Source: Bacteroidia bacterium (GTDB lineage Bacteria > Bacteroidota > Bacteroidia > NS11-12g > UBA9320). Taken from it: a stretch of 26,459 nt of DNA. The stretch covers positions 1 to 26,459 of the forward strand of contig JABDQY010000195.1 of NCBI GenBank assembly GCA_013042025.1. Direction: 5' to 3'. This document shows, one piece after another, positions 1 to 7,325 of this stretch (position 1 is its first letter; each line of letters opens with the position of its first letter). Position numbers and translations under genes: made by a program. The notes under the pieces were generated by a model. It was not told where the DNA came from. It saw nothing but the letters and a program-made list of their open reading frames with translations, and did no database searches.

Positions 1-399
1 TTTCAGTAGGTCGTCTAAATCGGCTCGTCCTAAGTGGTCAATTTTCACAAAGTGAAGCTTAGCTATTCCTTTGTCATCCAATTCTTTAGCTGTATCTAAA
101 ACAGCCTTATGCTCTATTTCGCTGGTAATTATATGTTTAACACCTAAGTCGTTTGCACCACATCGAATTGCCATGTTATCTGCTTCAGTTCCGCTTCCTG
201 TAAAAACCAGTTCAGAGCTCTCACAATTCAATAATTTTGCGATGTCTTTTCGTGCCATTTCAACAACCGCCCTTGCCTTTCTACCTTGAGCGTGAATTGC
301 AGACGCGTTTCCAAATACATCTTTCATAATCTCAGACATCTTATCAATCACTTGAATGTCCATTGGAGTTGTGGCAGCGTTGTCTAAATATACTTGCAT
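1..399 (-). CDS. Cysteine desulfurase (NifS/IscS-like), 5' part
   Basis: PLP-dependent class V aminotransferase-fold enzyme that takes sulfur from cysteine for Fe-S clusters and thio-modifications. Only the first 133 codons are in the window; the reading frame is open at base 1. The translation opens with YLDNAATTPMD, the hallmark N-terminus of the NifS/IscS family, followed by GNASAIHAQGRKA, a TGSGTEADNMAI segment that matches the family's GTEADN motif, and SEIEHKAVL, which carries the conserved His near PLP. The catalytic Cys and PLP Lys lie outside the window, so NifS, IscS and SufS-like subgroups cannot be separated, although the sequence resembles NifS/IscS more than SufS. It lies 39 bases downstream of the agmatinase on the same strand and may be co-transcribed; only a poor promoter-like box (TTTCTTTG) lies between them. 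Confidence 0.9.
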   Translation of the reverse strand, partial: MQVYLDNAATTPMDIQVIDKMSEIMKDVFGNASAIHAQGRKARAVVEMARKDIAKLLNCESSELVFTGSGTEADNMAIRCGANDLGVKHIITSEIEHKAVLDTAKELDDKGIAKLHFVKIDHLGRADLDDLLK

Positions 400-438
400 A
401 GGTGATTAAAGCTTTGCAAAGAAAACTATTTTTTTTAT

Positions 439-1323
439 CTATAAACAGTATTTGTAACCGATAAGCTTATAGCAGAGTTGTGCCATATTATATGCAGTAA
501 TATCATCATCTGAGGAAGGATTGAGTTCAACAATATCAAATCCCTTAACATCACATTTTTGAAATACTTTTTTTAAGAATTTTAATGTACTGTACCATTG
601 CAAACCTCCTGGTTCTGGTGTTCCGACACTTGGGCAAATACTAGGGTCAAATCCATCAGTATCAATGGTGATATACAAGTTCTTAGGCAGTCTATCTACA
701 ACTTCTTCCATCCAGTTGTCATTATCCCAAATGTCATTAGCATACCAACAATGAATGTTCGATGAACTCTTCATAAGTTGAGATTCTTCAATACATTGAG
801 CACGAACTCCAAGTTGAAAGATCTTTGGTTTTAATTCATGTATGCGTGCCATAACACTGGCGTGCGACCATTTGTTTCCTTCATATGAATCTCTTAAGTC
901 GCTGTGAGCATCTAGTTGTAAAATACCAATGTCAGCCCACTTATCTTGTAAGGCCTTAAATATTCCATATGTTACTGTGTGTTCAGCTCCTAAACTAGCA
1001 ATAAATTTATTGTTACTTAAGTGATTTGCAGTTTCACCATGAATTAGATTGATTGCTTCTTCATCTACTTTTCCTTCAAAATCTAGTTTTTCTAAAGTAG
1101 CAATTCCACATTTTTTATATGTTTCCTCATTCAATTCAATATCATAAAGCTCAACATACTTTGAATTAGTTATAATAGAATGAGGGCCGTTTTTACTTCC
1201 TGTTTTGAAAGAAGAAGTATGCTCATAAGGCAATTGCTGAATTATACATTTGCTCGTGAAATAAGTGTGTAAATCTTCTTCATTTATACCAAGAAAATTA
1301 TTCTCGTGACTTAAAACATTCAT
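439..1323 (-). CDS. speB: Agmatinase / arginase-family ureohydrolase
   Basis: Predicted cytosolic binuclear-manganese ureohydrolase, most likely agmatinase (agmatine to putrescine plus urea). Of the metal-binding motifs, GAEHT (His115) replaces the usual GGDHS, and DAHSD (Asp138, His140, Asp142) and DTDGFDP (Asp221, Asp223) are intact. The DLRDSYEG...SHASV stretch is typical of bacterial SpeB. I chose the ATG at 1323 (294 aa, normal family length). An upstream TTG at 1347 would add eight residues and overlap the divergent gene. No arginine decarboxylase is adjacent, so the substrate (agmatine, arginine, guanidinobutyrate or formiminoglutamate) is inferred from similarity only. The start is 18 bases from the start of the divergent lipoprotein gene. 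Confidence 0.85.
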   Translation of the reverse strand: MNVLSHENNFLGINEEDLHTYFTSKCIIQQLPYEHTSSFKTGSKNGPHSIITNSKYVELYDIELNEETYKKCGIATLEKLDFEGKVDEEAINLIHGETANHLSNNKFIASLGAEHTVTYGIFKALQDKWADIGILQLDAHSDLRDSYEGNKWSHASVMARIHELKPKIFQLGVRAQCIEESQLMKSSSNIHCWYANDIWDNDNWMEEVVDRLPKNLYITIDTDGFDPSICPSVGTPEPGGLQWYSTLKFLKKVFQKCDVKGFDIVELNPSSDDDITAYNMAQLCYKLIGYKYCL

Positions 1324-1331
1324 TACTTTTG
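1324..1331 (+). promoter_or_regulatory. -7 promoter box for the lipoprotein gene
   Basis: TACTTTTG matches the Bacteroidota -7 consensus TAnnTTTG and lies 10 bases before the ATG at 1342. It sits within the 18-bp gap between two divergent start codons. Confidence 0.5.
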
Positions 1332-1334
1332 ATG

Positions 1335-1342
1335 AAAATATA
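1335..1342 (-). promoter_or_regulatory. Candidate -7 box for the agmatinase gene
   Basis: Read on the minus strand this is TATATTTT, one mismatch from TAnnTTTG, ending 11 bases before the agmatinase ATG. It is back-to-back with the plus-strand box at 1324-1331. Confidence 0.35.
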
Positions 1343-1911
1343 TGCAAATGAAATTAAATAAATCAATCTTAGGAATTGCTCTAATGTTAGTTTTTTTACT
1401 TGGTGCTTGCTCTCAAGCCCGTTACGGTAATTTAACTAGACGAACTAAAGCCACTCATTTAGCGAAAAAAGAAGTTAAAAAAGAAGTGAAACAAACTCCG
1501 CTTATTGTAGAAGAAGTTATTGAGAATGAAGACCAAAATTCAGAAGTAATTCTGATTAATAAAGATGTTGAACAGATAAGTTACCAAGAATCTGATGATA
1601 AATCTACAGTCTCTTCAACCCCAAAGGTTAAAACTGAATTCAGTATTAAAGAGAATGATAAAGTTACAAAACTAGCTGGTCCACTTCAAAAAAAGGCTTT
1701 GAAGAAAGTGTTAAAGAATTTAGATAAAAATGATAATAATGTTAAACCTAACAATGTGAATGATGATTCAAGTCTCTTACGACTTGTTTTGATTATTGTG
1801 TTGGTATTGCTAATATTAGCTCTAATTGGTAAGCTTTTGCCGGGGCTAAATTGGCTTTTAGGAGTACTTCTTTTAATTGTTTTGATTTGGTTAGTTCTAC
1901 AATATATTTAA
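1342..1911 (+). CDS. Small lipoprotein with C-terminal hydrophobic hairpin
   Basis: Unrecognised 189-residue protein. The N-terminus (ILGIALMLVFLLGACSQ) is a lipoprotein signal peptide with lipobox LGAC, so Cys23 should be lipidated. Residues 40-140 are polar and rich in Lys, Glu, Asn and Asp, probably disordered. The last 45 residues (about 145-189) are almost wholly hydrophobic, with two helices split by GKLLPGLN, a likely membrane hairpin. The combination resembles Bacteroidota proteins that join a lipobox to a small C-terminal membrane domain (YqaE/Pmp3-like), but the Pmp3 signature is not visible here. A second ATG at 1348 could also start the protein. It ends at a strong bidirectional terminator. 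No function can be assigned. Confidence 0.75.
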   Translation: MQMKLNKSILGIALMLVFLLGACSQARYGNLTRRTKATHLAKKEVKKEVKQTPLIVEEVIENEDQNSEVILINKDVEQISYQESDDKSTVSSTPKVKTEFSIKENDKVTKLAGPLQKKALKKVLKNLDKNDNNVKPNNVNDDSSLLRLVLIIVLVLLILALIGKLLPGLNWLLGVLLLIVLIWLVLQYI

Positions 1912-1922
1912 TATAAAAGTGA

Positions 1923-1966
1923 ATTAATAAAAAAAGGAGGTTCGAGCACCTCCTTTTTTTATTAAT
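1923..1966. terminator. Bidirectional intrinsic terminator
   Basis: A perfect 18-bp stem (1923-1940 with 1949-1966) around an 8-base loop TTCGAGCA. The stem is GGAGG/CCTCC at the loop end, then an A7/T7 block, so either strand produces a hairpin followed by U residues. It lies between the convergent lipoprotein and EF-P genes and can serve both. Confidence 0.9.
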
Positions 1967-1979
1967 AAGAATATTGAAT

Positions 1980-2540
1980 TTATTTAGCTCGTTCTACATA
2001 CTCACCAGTACGCGTATCGACTTTAATCTTTTCTCCTGTTTCAACAAAAAGTGGTACATTAACTTCTGCTCCAGTTTCTAATGTTGCTGGTTTTAACGGG
2101 TTGTTAGCGGTGTCACCTTTTATTCCTGGTTCAGAATAAGTGATTTCTAATACAACATGGTTGGGTGCTTCTGCCATAATTGGATTCCCTTCATCAAAAT
2201 ATACATTCAAAATCATTTCTTCTTTTATAAATTTCATTTGATCGCCCAACATTGATTCTGGCACTCCTACTTGTTCAAAAGTCTCTGTATTCATTAATAT
2301 GAGGTTGTTTCCATCATTGTATAAATACTGCATTTCAACTTGATCTACACGAACATCATCAATGTTTTCTCCGCTTCTAAAACGGTGGTCCATCGACTTT
2401 CCTGTAATCGCATTTTTCATTTTTACCTGATAAAAAGCACCGCCTTTACCTGGCATAGTATGTTGGTAGTCCACTACTTGGCATAATTGCCCGTTATAAC
2501 GAATGAACATTCCTCTTGATAAATCTTGTGTTGTTGCCAT
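1980..2540 (-). CDS. efp: Translation elongation factor P
   Basis: EF-P (186 aa) binds the ribosome between the P and E sites and relieves stalling at consecutive prolines. The order is standard: an N-terminal KOW-like domain (about 1-63) with the loop HTMPGKGGAF whose tip Lys32 corresponds to the modified position in other EF-Ps, then two OB-fold domains (about 66-127 and 130-186), ending in the conserved DTRTGEYVERA. The ATG at 2540 gives MATTQDLSRGM, the normal N-terminus; a TTG three codons upstream is rejected because it overlaps the promoter box. A TATATTTG box ends 6 bases before the ATG, so the mRNA may start almost at the start codon. It is a single-gene unit closed by the shared terminator at 1923-1966. 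Confidence 0.97.
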   Translation of the reverse strand: MATTQDLSRGMFIRYNGQLCQVVDYQHTMPGKGGAFYQVKMKNAITGKSMDHRFRSGENIDDVRVDQVEMQYLYNDGNNLILMNTETFEQVGVPESMLGDQMKFIKEEMILNVYFDEGNPIMAEAPNHVVLEITYSEPGIKGDTANNPLKPATLETGAEVNVPLFVETGEKIKVDTRTGEYVERAK

Positions 2541-2546
2541 TTGCCG

Positions 2547-2554
2547 CAAATATA
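2547..2554 (-). promoter_or_regulatory. -7 promoter box for efp
   Basis: Minus-strand TATATTTG, an exact TAnnTTTG match, followed by CGGCAA and then the efp ATG. A TTTG lies about 26 bases upstream (2584-2581), slightly farther than usual for the -33 element. Confidence 0.6.
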
Positions 2555-2611
2555 TTTATCTGATACTTAAAAATTGTGAACAAACTTTTTCTGCCCATAT
2601 TAATATAGCTT

Positions 2612-2619
2612 TACCTTTG
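2612..2619 (+). promoter_or_regulatory. -7 promoter box of the B12 operon
   Basis: TACCTTTG is an exact TAnnTTTG match and lies directly before the riboswitch. Transcription would start a few bases inside the 5' arm of the P1 helix. Confidence 0.6.
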
Positions 2620-2789
2620 AATTGATTAATGTGAAAGGGAAGCGAGGTGATAACTCCTCCACTGTACCCGCAGCTGTAATGTTCGCAATTGTTTAAACAA
2701 TCTCAATCCACTGTTAACCAGCGTTAATGGGAAGGAGTTTAAATGTAGAACTAAGTCAGAAGACCTACCGTTAACACGATAATTAATTC
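2619..2789 (+). ncRNA. Cobalamin (adenosylcobalamin-type) riboswitch
   Basis: All conserved blocks of the cobalamin aptamer are visible in order: GGGAAGCGAGGTG with AACTCCTCC (2638-2660), the CTGTACCCGCAGCTGTAA core (2662-2679), the B12-box halves CCACTG (2708-2713) and GGGAAGG (2729-2735), and AAGTCAGAAGACCTACC (2753-2769). The ends form a P1 helix: 2619-2633 pairs with 2775-2789, with 14 of 15 positions pairable including G-U pairs. It precedes a TonB-dependent receptor gene, the classic target of B12 repression in Gram-negative bacteria. I do not see a hairpin plus U-tract between the aptamer and the start codon, so control is more likely at translation initiation. Confidence 0.93.
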
Positions 2790-2862
2790 GCTTTCGGGGA
2801 AAAAAGCAATAATTGACAGTTCGCTGCCTCTTATTATATTTCTCTTTGGCAAAATAAATAAG

Positions 2863-2874
2863 TAGGAAAACCTA
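2863..2874 (+). promoter_or_regulatory. Small hairpin just before the btuB TTG start
   Basis: TAGG-AAAA-CCTA forms a 4-bp stem with a tetraloop ending 4 bases before the TTG start codon. It includes the only purine-rich (AGGA) stretch upstream of the start, so it could be part of a translational expression platform. This is a weak, short structure and an inference. Confidence 0.25.
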
Positions 2875-2878
2875 ATCA

Positions 2879-4732
2879 TTGAAATACAAAGCACTAATAG
2901 CAATACTCGTATTGAGTATCAATGCAAATGCCCAATCGACATTGGATAGTGCACGTGTAATGGATTCTGTTCAAATTGCGGCAAGCTACTCGGTAAACCA
3001 ACAGCTGTTTTCGGACGAATTATTAAAAGTGAATCCAACTCAAAATTTTGCTGAGTTGCTCCAAAAGCAAACAGGAATTTTTATCAAAAGCACAGGTGTA
3101 GGATCTTTGAATACACCCAGTTACAAAGGATTAGGAACCATGCATATTCCTATAAATATTGAAGGAGCAAATATGCAAAGCAGTATGAATGGAACTATGG
3201 ACCTGAGCCTAATCGATGCATTTCATTTTTCTGGAAGTTCTTTTAGTGAACAAGATAACCAGCAGCTTGGTCAAAGTAATATGGGTTCGTCTTTGAATTT
3301 AAATGCCGGAAACATTCAACCGAGGATAGAGGCAAACGTTTCAGGAAACACGCAAAACGGACAATCAGCAGGATTTAAATTCGGAAATAAAGGCAATAAA
3401 TGGAGCTATCAGGCGTCGGTTTTTGGAACTCAATCTGAGAATAATGTCGCATTGGAACCTTATATCGGTGAAGATTCACTACTTGAAAATACTGATTTTC
3501 AAAAAGTTAGTCTTCTTCAAAACCTATCCTACCGTTCAATTAAATTTGGTGTTTGGAAAAACACAATTTACATCCAAGCATCCGAAAGATCTATTCCACC
3601 TACACTCTTAAGTTCAAGTGATTCGAGGCAAAGTGATATCAACGCAATGATGATAAATGTGTATCAAAAACAATTGCAACGCAGATGGTGGATACAAGCT
3701 CAAAATCAAATTTGGAAAGAGCAGATTAATTTTAAATCAATAACACAAAACTTGGATGCTAGAAGCGATGTACTTAACTTTAATAGTACAGTTGAAGCAT
3801 CGAAAAGGGTGAATAAAAAGCTTAGGGTCTCTGTAGGTGCAGGTAATGAAAATGCCTATTATACTTCCACAAATTTGGAGAGTGAAGTTCAATACAACAG
3901 GTATAGAGCATTCTACAATGCATCATTTAGAGTGAAAAAAATAAGGTTTCGACTTAATCAACAAGTTGTAAATTTCGATAGAAGTAGATTTGGGAATAAT
4001 GCTTCCTTGGAAGCAACTAGTAATCTAGGTAAGAAATATGCTTTCACTATTTCGGCACAAACCGTGTACCGTATTCCTACCCTAAATGAAATGTATTGGT
4101 ATGAGCCTGGATTTGCATCTGGGAATGAAAATCTGAAACCAGAGGAGGGCAAGAAGTTAGATGTTATAGTTACTAGAAAATCAAAATCGCTAAGTATTAG
4201 TTTAAATCCTTTTGCCGGACTCTACGATAACATGATAGCTTGGCAAGGTTTTCCAGAGATAAGTCCTGTAAATATTCAATCAGTATTTGTTCGAGGAATT
4301 GAATTACAGGCAATTTATTCCCATCACTTATGGAAAGGCAGAATTAGCATAAACAATAATATTCATTATGTGAAGTCTACCTATAATCCTAGCGACCAGA
4401 AGGATGCAACTTTTGGCAAACAGCTTATTTATACTCCTGAGATTTCTTCAAACCTTACTATTACCTTTTCAAGAAAGAAATTTGGTATTTATGTAAACGA
4501 ACAGTTTGTTGGTGAAAACTTTGTGGCAAGTGACAATTCAAATTCATTGGACCCTTATTTCTTAACAGAACTTGGTGGGTATTATATTTTCGACAACATC
4601 CGACTAGGAGGTTCGGTATCTAATTTGTTTAATACCGCATATTTCACTATCCCTAACACACCTTTACCAGGAAGAATTATTAAAATAAATGCCAACTATA
4701 CCTTAAAAATCAAATCATGGAAAAAACATTAA
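2879..4732 (+). CDS. btuB: TonB-dependent vitamin B12 receptor (BtuB-like)
   Basis: Predicted outer-membrane TonB-gated transporter for cobalamin. It is 617 aa, close to E. coli BtuB (about 614) and much smaller than SusC-type receptors, and has no N-terminal carboxypeptidase-like domain. Residues 1-19 are a signal peptide ending NANAQ. MDSVQIAAS soon after could be the TonB box. The plug follows (about 40-150, with AELLQKQTGIFIKSTG and an NLNAGNIQPR end), and then a beta-barrel ending in a hydrophobic-alternating strand. The start is a TTG: an in-frame stop lies two codons upstream (2873-2875) and no ATG fits, while the TTG gives a complete signal peptide. Substrate is inferred from the upstream riboswitch and the downstream BtuG-like gene. 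It overlaps the next gene by 16 bases. Confidence 0.88.
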   Translation: MKYKALIAILVLSINANAQSTLDSARVMDSVQIAASYSVNQQLFSDELLKVNPTQNFAELLQKQTGIFIKSTGVGSLNTPSYKGLGTMHIPINIEGANMQSSMNGTMDLSLIDAFHFSGSSFSEQDNQQLGQSNMGSSLNLNAGNIQPRIEANVSGNTQNGQSAGFKFGNKGNKWSYQASVFGTQSENNVALEPYIGEDSLLENTDFQKVSLLQNLSYRSIKFGVWKNTIYIQASERSIPPTLLSSSDSRQSDINAMMINVYQKQLQRRWWIQAQNQIWKEQINFKSITQNLDARSDVLNFNSTVEASKRVNKKLRVSVGAGNENAYYTSTNLESEVQYNRYRAFYNASFRVKKIRFRLNQQVVNFDRSRFGNNASLEATSNLGKKYAFTISAQTVYRIPTLNEMYWYEPGFASGNENLKPEEGKKLDVIVTRKSKSLSISLNPFAGLYDNMIAWQGFPEISPVNIQSVFVRGIELQAIYSHHLWKGRISINNNIHYVKSTYNPSDQKDATFGKQLIYTPEISSNLTITFSRKKFGIYVNEQFVGENFVASDNSNSLDPYFLTELGGYYIFDNIRLGGSVSNLFNTAYFTIPNTPLPGRIIKINANYTLKIKSWKKH

Positions 4733-6390
4733 TATTAGGAACATTTTTACTGCTTGTTTCATATTCACAAGCACAATTTCCGCATCAAAGGGTGCAAACC
4801 ACTTTTGATAATTTACCTTTAGAAAAGATAGATACGTTTAATAATGGGGAAGATAACTCATCAGGCTTTTTCCATTATGGAAGATTTTTTAACAATGAAT
4901 ACGACACTGCATATGGCGGAAGCTGGCAAGGTTGGGCATTAAGCAACATGACTAATGATAGCACTTCAGGTTTTGGTAATCAATATAGTTCCATTACTGG
5001 TTCTGGAGTTGATGCAACTCCAAATTATGGTGTTGGTTATTTGGAGCCTTACATCAAATTTGATACTGCCATAAACTTAAGTGGTGCTTATTTTACCAAT
5101 TCAACATATGCCTACATGGATATGTTAAATGGTTCGAGCTTTAGTAAAAAATTTGGAGGAGCTACAGGTAGTGATCCTGATTATTTCAAGGTATATATAA
5201 CAACATTTTTGGATGGAACACCTTCAGCACAAACTTCATTTTATCTTGCAGACTATAGAAATGCTGATGATTCTAAGGATTTTATTGTAGATGATTGGAT
5301 TTACGTGGACTTTAATAATATTATGGAAAAAGATGTGTTAGGTGATAGCGTAGCATTTGTTTTTGAGAGTTCAGATAATGGTCAATGGGGAATGAATACT
5401 CCGGCATATTTTTGTATGGATGACTTAAATGCTGTCTCAAATTTATTGGTATTCCCAGAGTTTGCTGTTTTAGAAGAAGATACATTTGATAATGGGAGTG
5501 ATAATGCAGGTGGATTTACTATAAACCATTTGTTTTTTCCAAATTCGTACAATTCTCAGTGGGATTCTTGGAGCGGATGGAGTATAAGTAACAGATATGA
5601 TGATAGTACTGATGGATTTGGCAATCAGTATTCATCTATGGCACGAATTCCAGCTACAATACCTGAATCTGCATGGTCATATCAGTATTATCACTTTGTA
5701 AATAGTTCCGTTAACAACGAAATTCGAACACCATATAACCTAGATGCAGCTTCCGATTTAATATTTGGATTAGTTCAGGTGCCAACAGCAGTGAGTTTTG
5801 AAATCACCAATTCCACCTATGCATATTATGATATGTTAAATGGTTCTGGCTTCAGTAAAAAATTTGGTGGTGCATCAGGAAATGATCCAGATTATTTGCG
5901 TGTTGTGGTTAGAAGTGAATCAAGAAGTGGTGCAATACTAGGTACAGATACTGTTTATTTAGCGGATTATAGATTTTCAGATAATAGCAAAGACTATATT
6001 CTAAAAGACTGGAAAAAAGTGACAATAGCAACCTGTGACAAGATTACGTTTGAAATGCAATCGAGTGACAATGGAATGTGGGGAATGAACACTCCATCAT
6101 ATTTTTGCTTGGCTCTTTCACAACGAACTTCTAGTTCAATTAAAGAACAAAGCAATACGCAACTTGATATTTATCCAAACCCTACAAGAGATATAGTGAA
6201 TATTAAGGCAAACAACATTATTGAAAACGTTAATGTTTTTGGATTAGATGGACGCTTGATTCAAGCAATAGAGCCAAATACACTTTCAAATTCAATGACA
6301 ATCAATATTAACGATCAACAAAGTGGAGTCTATTTTATTCGGGTAGAAACTTCAAAGGGTTTTAGCACGCAAAAGGTAATTAAACAATGA
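4717..6390 (+). CDS. Secreted protein with two tandem DUF4465 domains and a T9SS tail
   Basis: Probable surface-exposed accessory protein of the B12 uptake system, 557 aa. It has a signal peptide (1-19, ending SYSQAQ), DUF4465 copy 1 (about 30-240) and copy 2 (about 254-473), then a type A T9SS sorting domain (about 485-557) starting LDIYPNPTRDIVNI and ending GVYFIRVETSKG. Each copy shows the family pattern DNGxDNxxGF, WxGWxxSN, GFGNQYSS, STYAYxDMLNGxxFSKKFGGA, DPDY, LADYR, SKD and SSDNGxWGMNTPxYFC. Most DUF4465 proteins I know of carry one copy. The family has no established activity that I can state. In this operon a role in binding or presenting corrinoids is plausible, but inferred only from context. 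Its start overlaps btuB by 16 bases and its stop overlaps the next start (ATGA). Confidence 0.85.
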   Translation: MEKTLILGTFLLLVSYSQAQFPHQRVQTTFDNLPLEKIDTFNNGEDNSSGFFHYGRFFNNEYDTAYGGSWQGWALSNMTNDSTSGFGNQYSSITGSGVDATPNYGVGYLEPYIKFDTAINLSGAYFTNSTYAYMDMLNGSSFSKKFGGATGSDPDYFKVYITTFLDGTPSAQTSFYLADYRNADDSKDFIVDDWIYVDFNNIMEKDVLGDSVAFVFESSDNGQWGMNTPAYFCMDDLNAVSNLLVFPEFAVLEEDTFDNGSDNAGGFTINHLFFPNSYNSQWDSWSGWSISNRYDDSTDGFGNQYSSMARIPATIPESAWSYQYYHFVNSSVNNEIRTPYNLDAASDLIFGLVQVPTAVSFEITNSTYAYYDMLNGSGFSKKFGGASGNDPDYLRVVVRSESRSGAILGTDTVYLADYRFSDNSKDYILKDWKKVTIATCDKITFEMQSSDNGMWGMNTPSYFCLALSQRTSSSIKEQSNTQLDIYPNPTRDIVNIKANNIIENVNVFGLDGRLIQAIEPNTLSNSMTININDQQSGVYFIRVETSKGFSTQKVIKQ

Positions 6391-7325
6391 GATTTAGTAT
6401 ACTTGTCTTCATCGGTTTTACTCTAACGAGTAACGCACAATTTGATCCTCCGGGTGGAGAAACGGGTAGTATTTCTATTCGTAAAGATGACCCTTCAATT
6501 TCTGCTTGGGCAACAGATGCAACTATTACAAAAGGTTACATGCAAATCTCCGATTCAACTTTAGGTAAACCAACTATTGGAAGTGATAGTAGTGCTATAG
6601 GGGAAATGGATGGGAATGTGGTAAGTCTGGGAGATGGAGGAAATGCAGTTTTAACATTCGGCAATCCAGTAATTAATCGGGTGGGGTATGATTTTGCTGT
6701 TTTTGAAAATGGCTTCAAGGTTGGTCTTTCCTATTATTTAGAATTAGCTCATGTAGAAGTGAGTAAAGATGGGGTTAATTATACTCGTTTTCCAAGCGAA
6801 AGCTTAACTGATACAAGTTACCAAACCAATAACTTCAGTTATACAAAACCTGAAGAAATCCGAAATCTTGCAGGGAAACATCAAGCTCCTTATGGAAGTT
6901 TATTCGATTTGTCGGAGGTGAATATGGATACTATTAATTATATAAGATTAATTGATGTAGTAGGAAGTGTAAACGATAGTTTCGGAAGTAGAGATAGTAA
7001 AGGGAGAATAATTAATGATCCATATCCAAGTCCTTTTGAAAGTAGCGGATTTGATTTAGATGCAGTTGCTTTAGTAGATGGTGCTTTTCTTTTGAAGGAA
7101 GAACATCAACTTAAAGGAATTCGTATATATCCAACTAAATTAGGGATTGGAGAAGAACTTCAATTTGTTGGAATTGAAAAGCAGTTTATTAGTATTTATA
7201 ATTCGTTAGGGCAAAAGCTATATATCAATCCTCACGATTCAATTACCTTTTCTCAGTCAGGATTTTACACATTAATTGTTGAGAAAAACGGTAAGTCGTT
7301 TATTCAAAAAATATGCGTTTATTAA
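6387..7325 (+). CDS. Secreted cell-surface protein of the B12 operon
   Basis: A 312-aa secreted protein of the type annotated as 'cell surface protein' next to B12 receptors in Bacteroidota. Residues 1-18 are a signal peptide ending TSNAQ. A single domain (about 20-235) includes VVSLGDGGNAVLTFG, GYDFAVFENGF and a closing SSGFDLDAVALVDG, a beta-sandwich-like pattern. Residues 240-312 (IRIYPTKLG ... GFYTLIVEKNGKSFIQK) follow the type A T9SS sorting-domain plan, but the usual YPNP is replaced by YPTK, so export through T9SS is likely but less certain than for the gene before. Function is unknown; co-transcription and translational coupling (4-base overlap before, 13-base overlap after) tie it to corrinoid capture. 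Confidence 0.78.
   Translation: MRFSILVFIGFTLTSNAQFDPPGGETGSISIRKDDPSISAWATDATITKGYMQISDSTLGKPTIGSDSSAIGEMDGNVVSLGDGGNAVLTFGNPVINRVGYDFAVFENGFKVGLSYYLELAHVEVSKDGVNYTRFPSESLTDTSYQTNNFSYTKPEEIRNLAGKHQAPYGSLFDLSEVNMDTINYIRLIDVVGSVNDSFGSRDSKGRIINDPYPSPFESSGFDLDAVALVDGAFLLKEEHQLKGIRIYPTKLGIGEELQFVGIEKQFISIYNSLGQKLYINPHDSITFSQSGFYTLIVEKNGKSFIQKICVY

Noticed and set aside
71..289. Plus-strand open frame of 72 codons
   Set aside because: It is antisense to the cysteine desulfurase coding region, whose translation matches the family from its first residues.
1324..1347. Upstream TTG start for the agmatinase
   Set aside because: It would overlap the start of the divergent lipoprotein gene and add residues not seen in relatives; the ATG at 1323 gives the normal length.
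2541..2549. Upstream TTG start for EF-P
   Set aside because: The codon overlaps the -7 box, so it would lie upstream of the likely transcript start; MATTQDL is the usual N-terminus.
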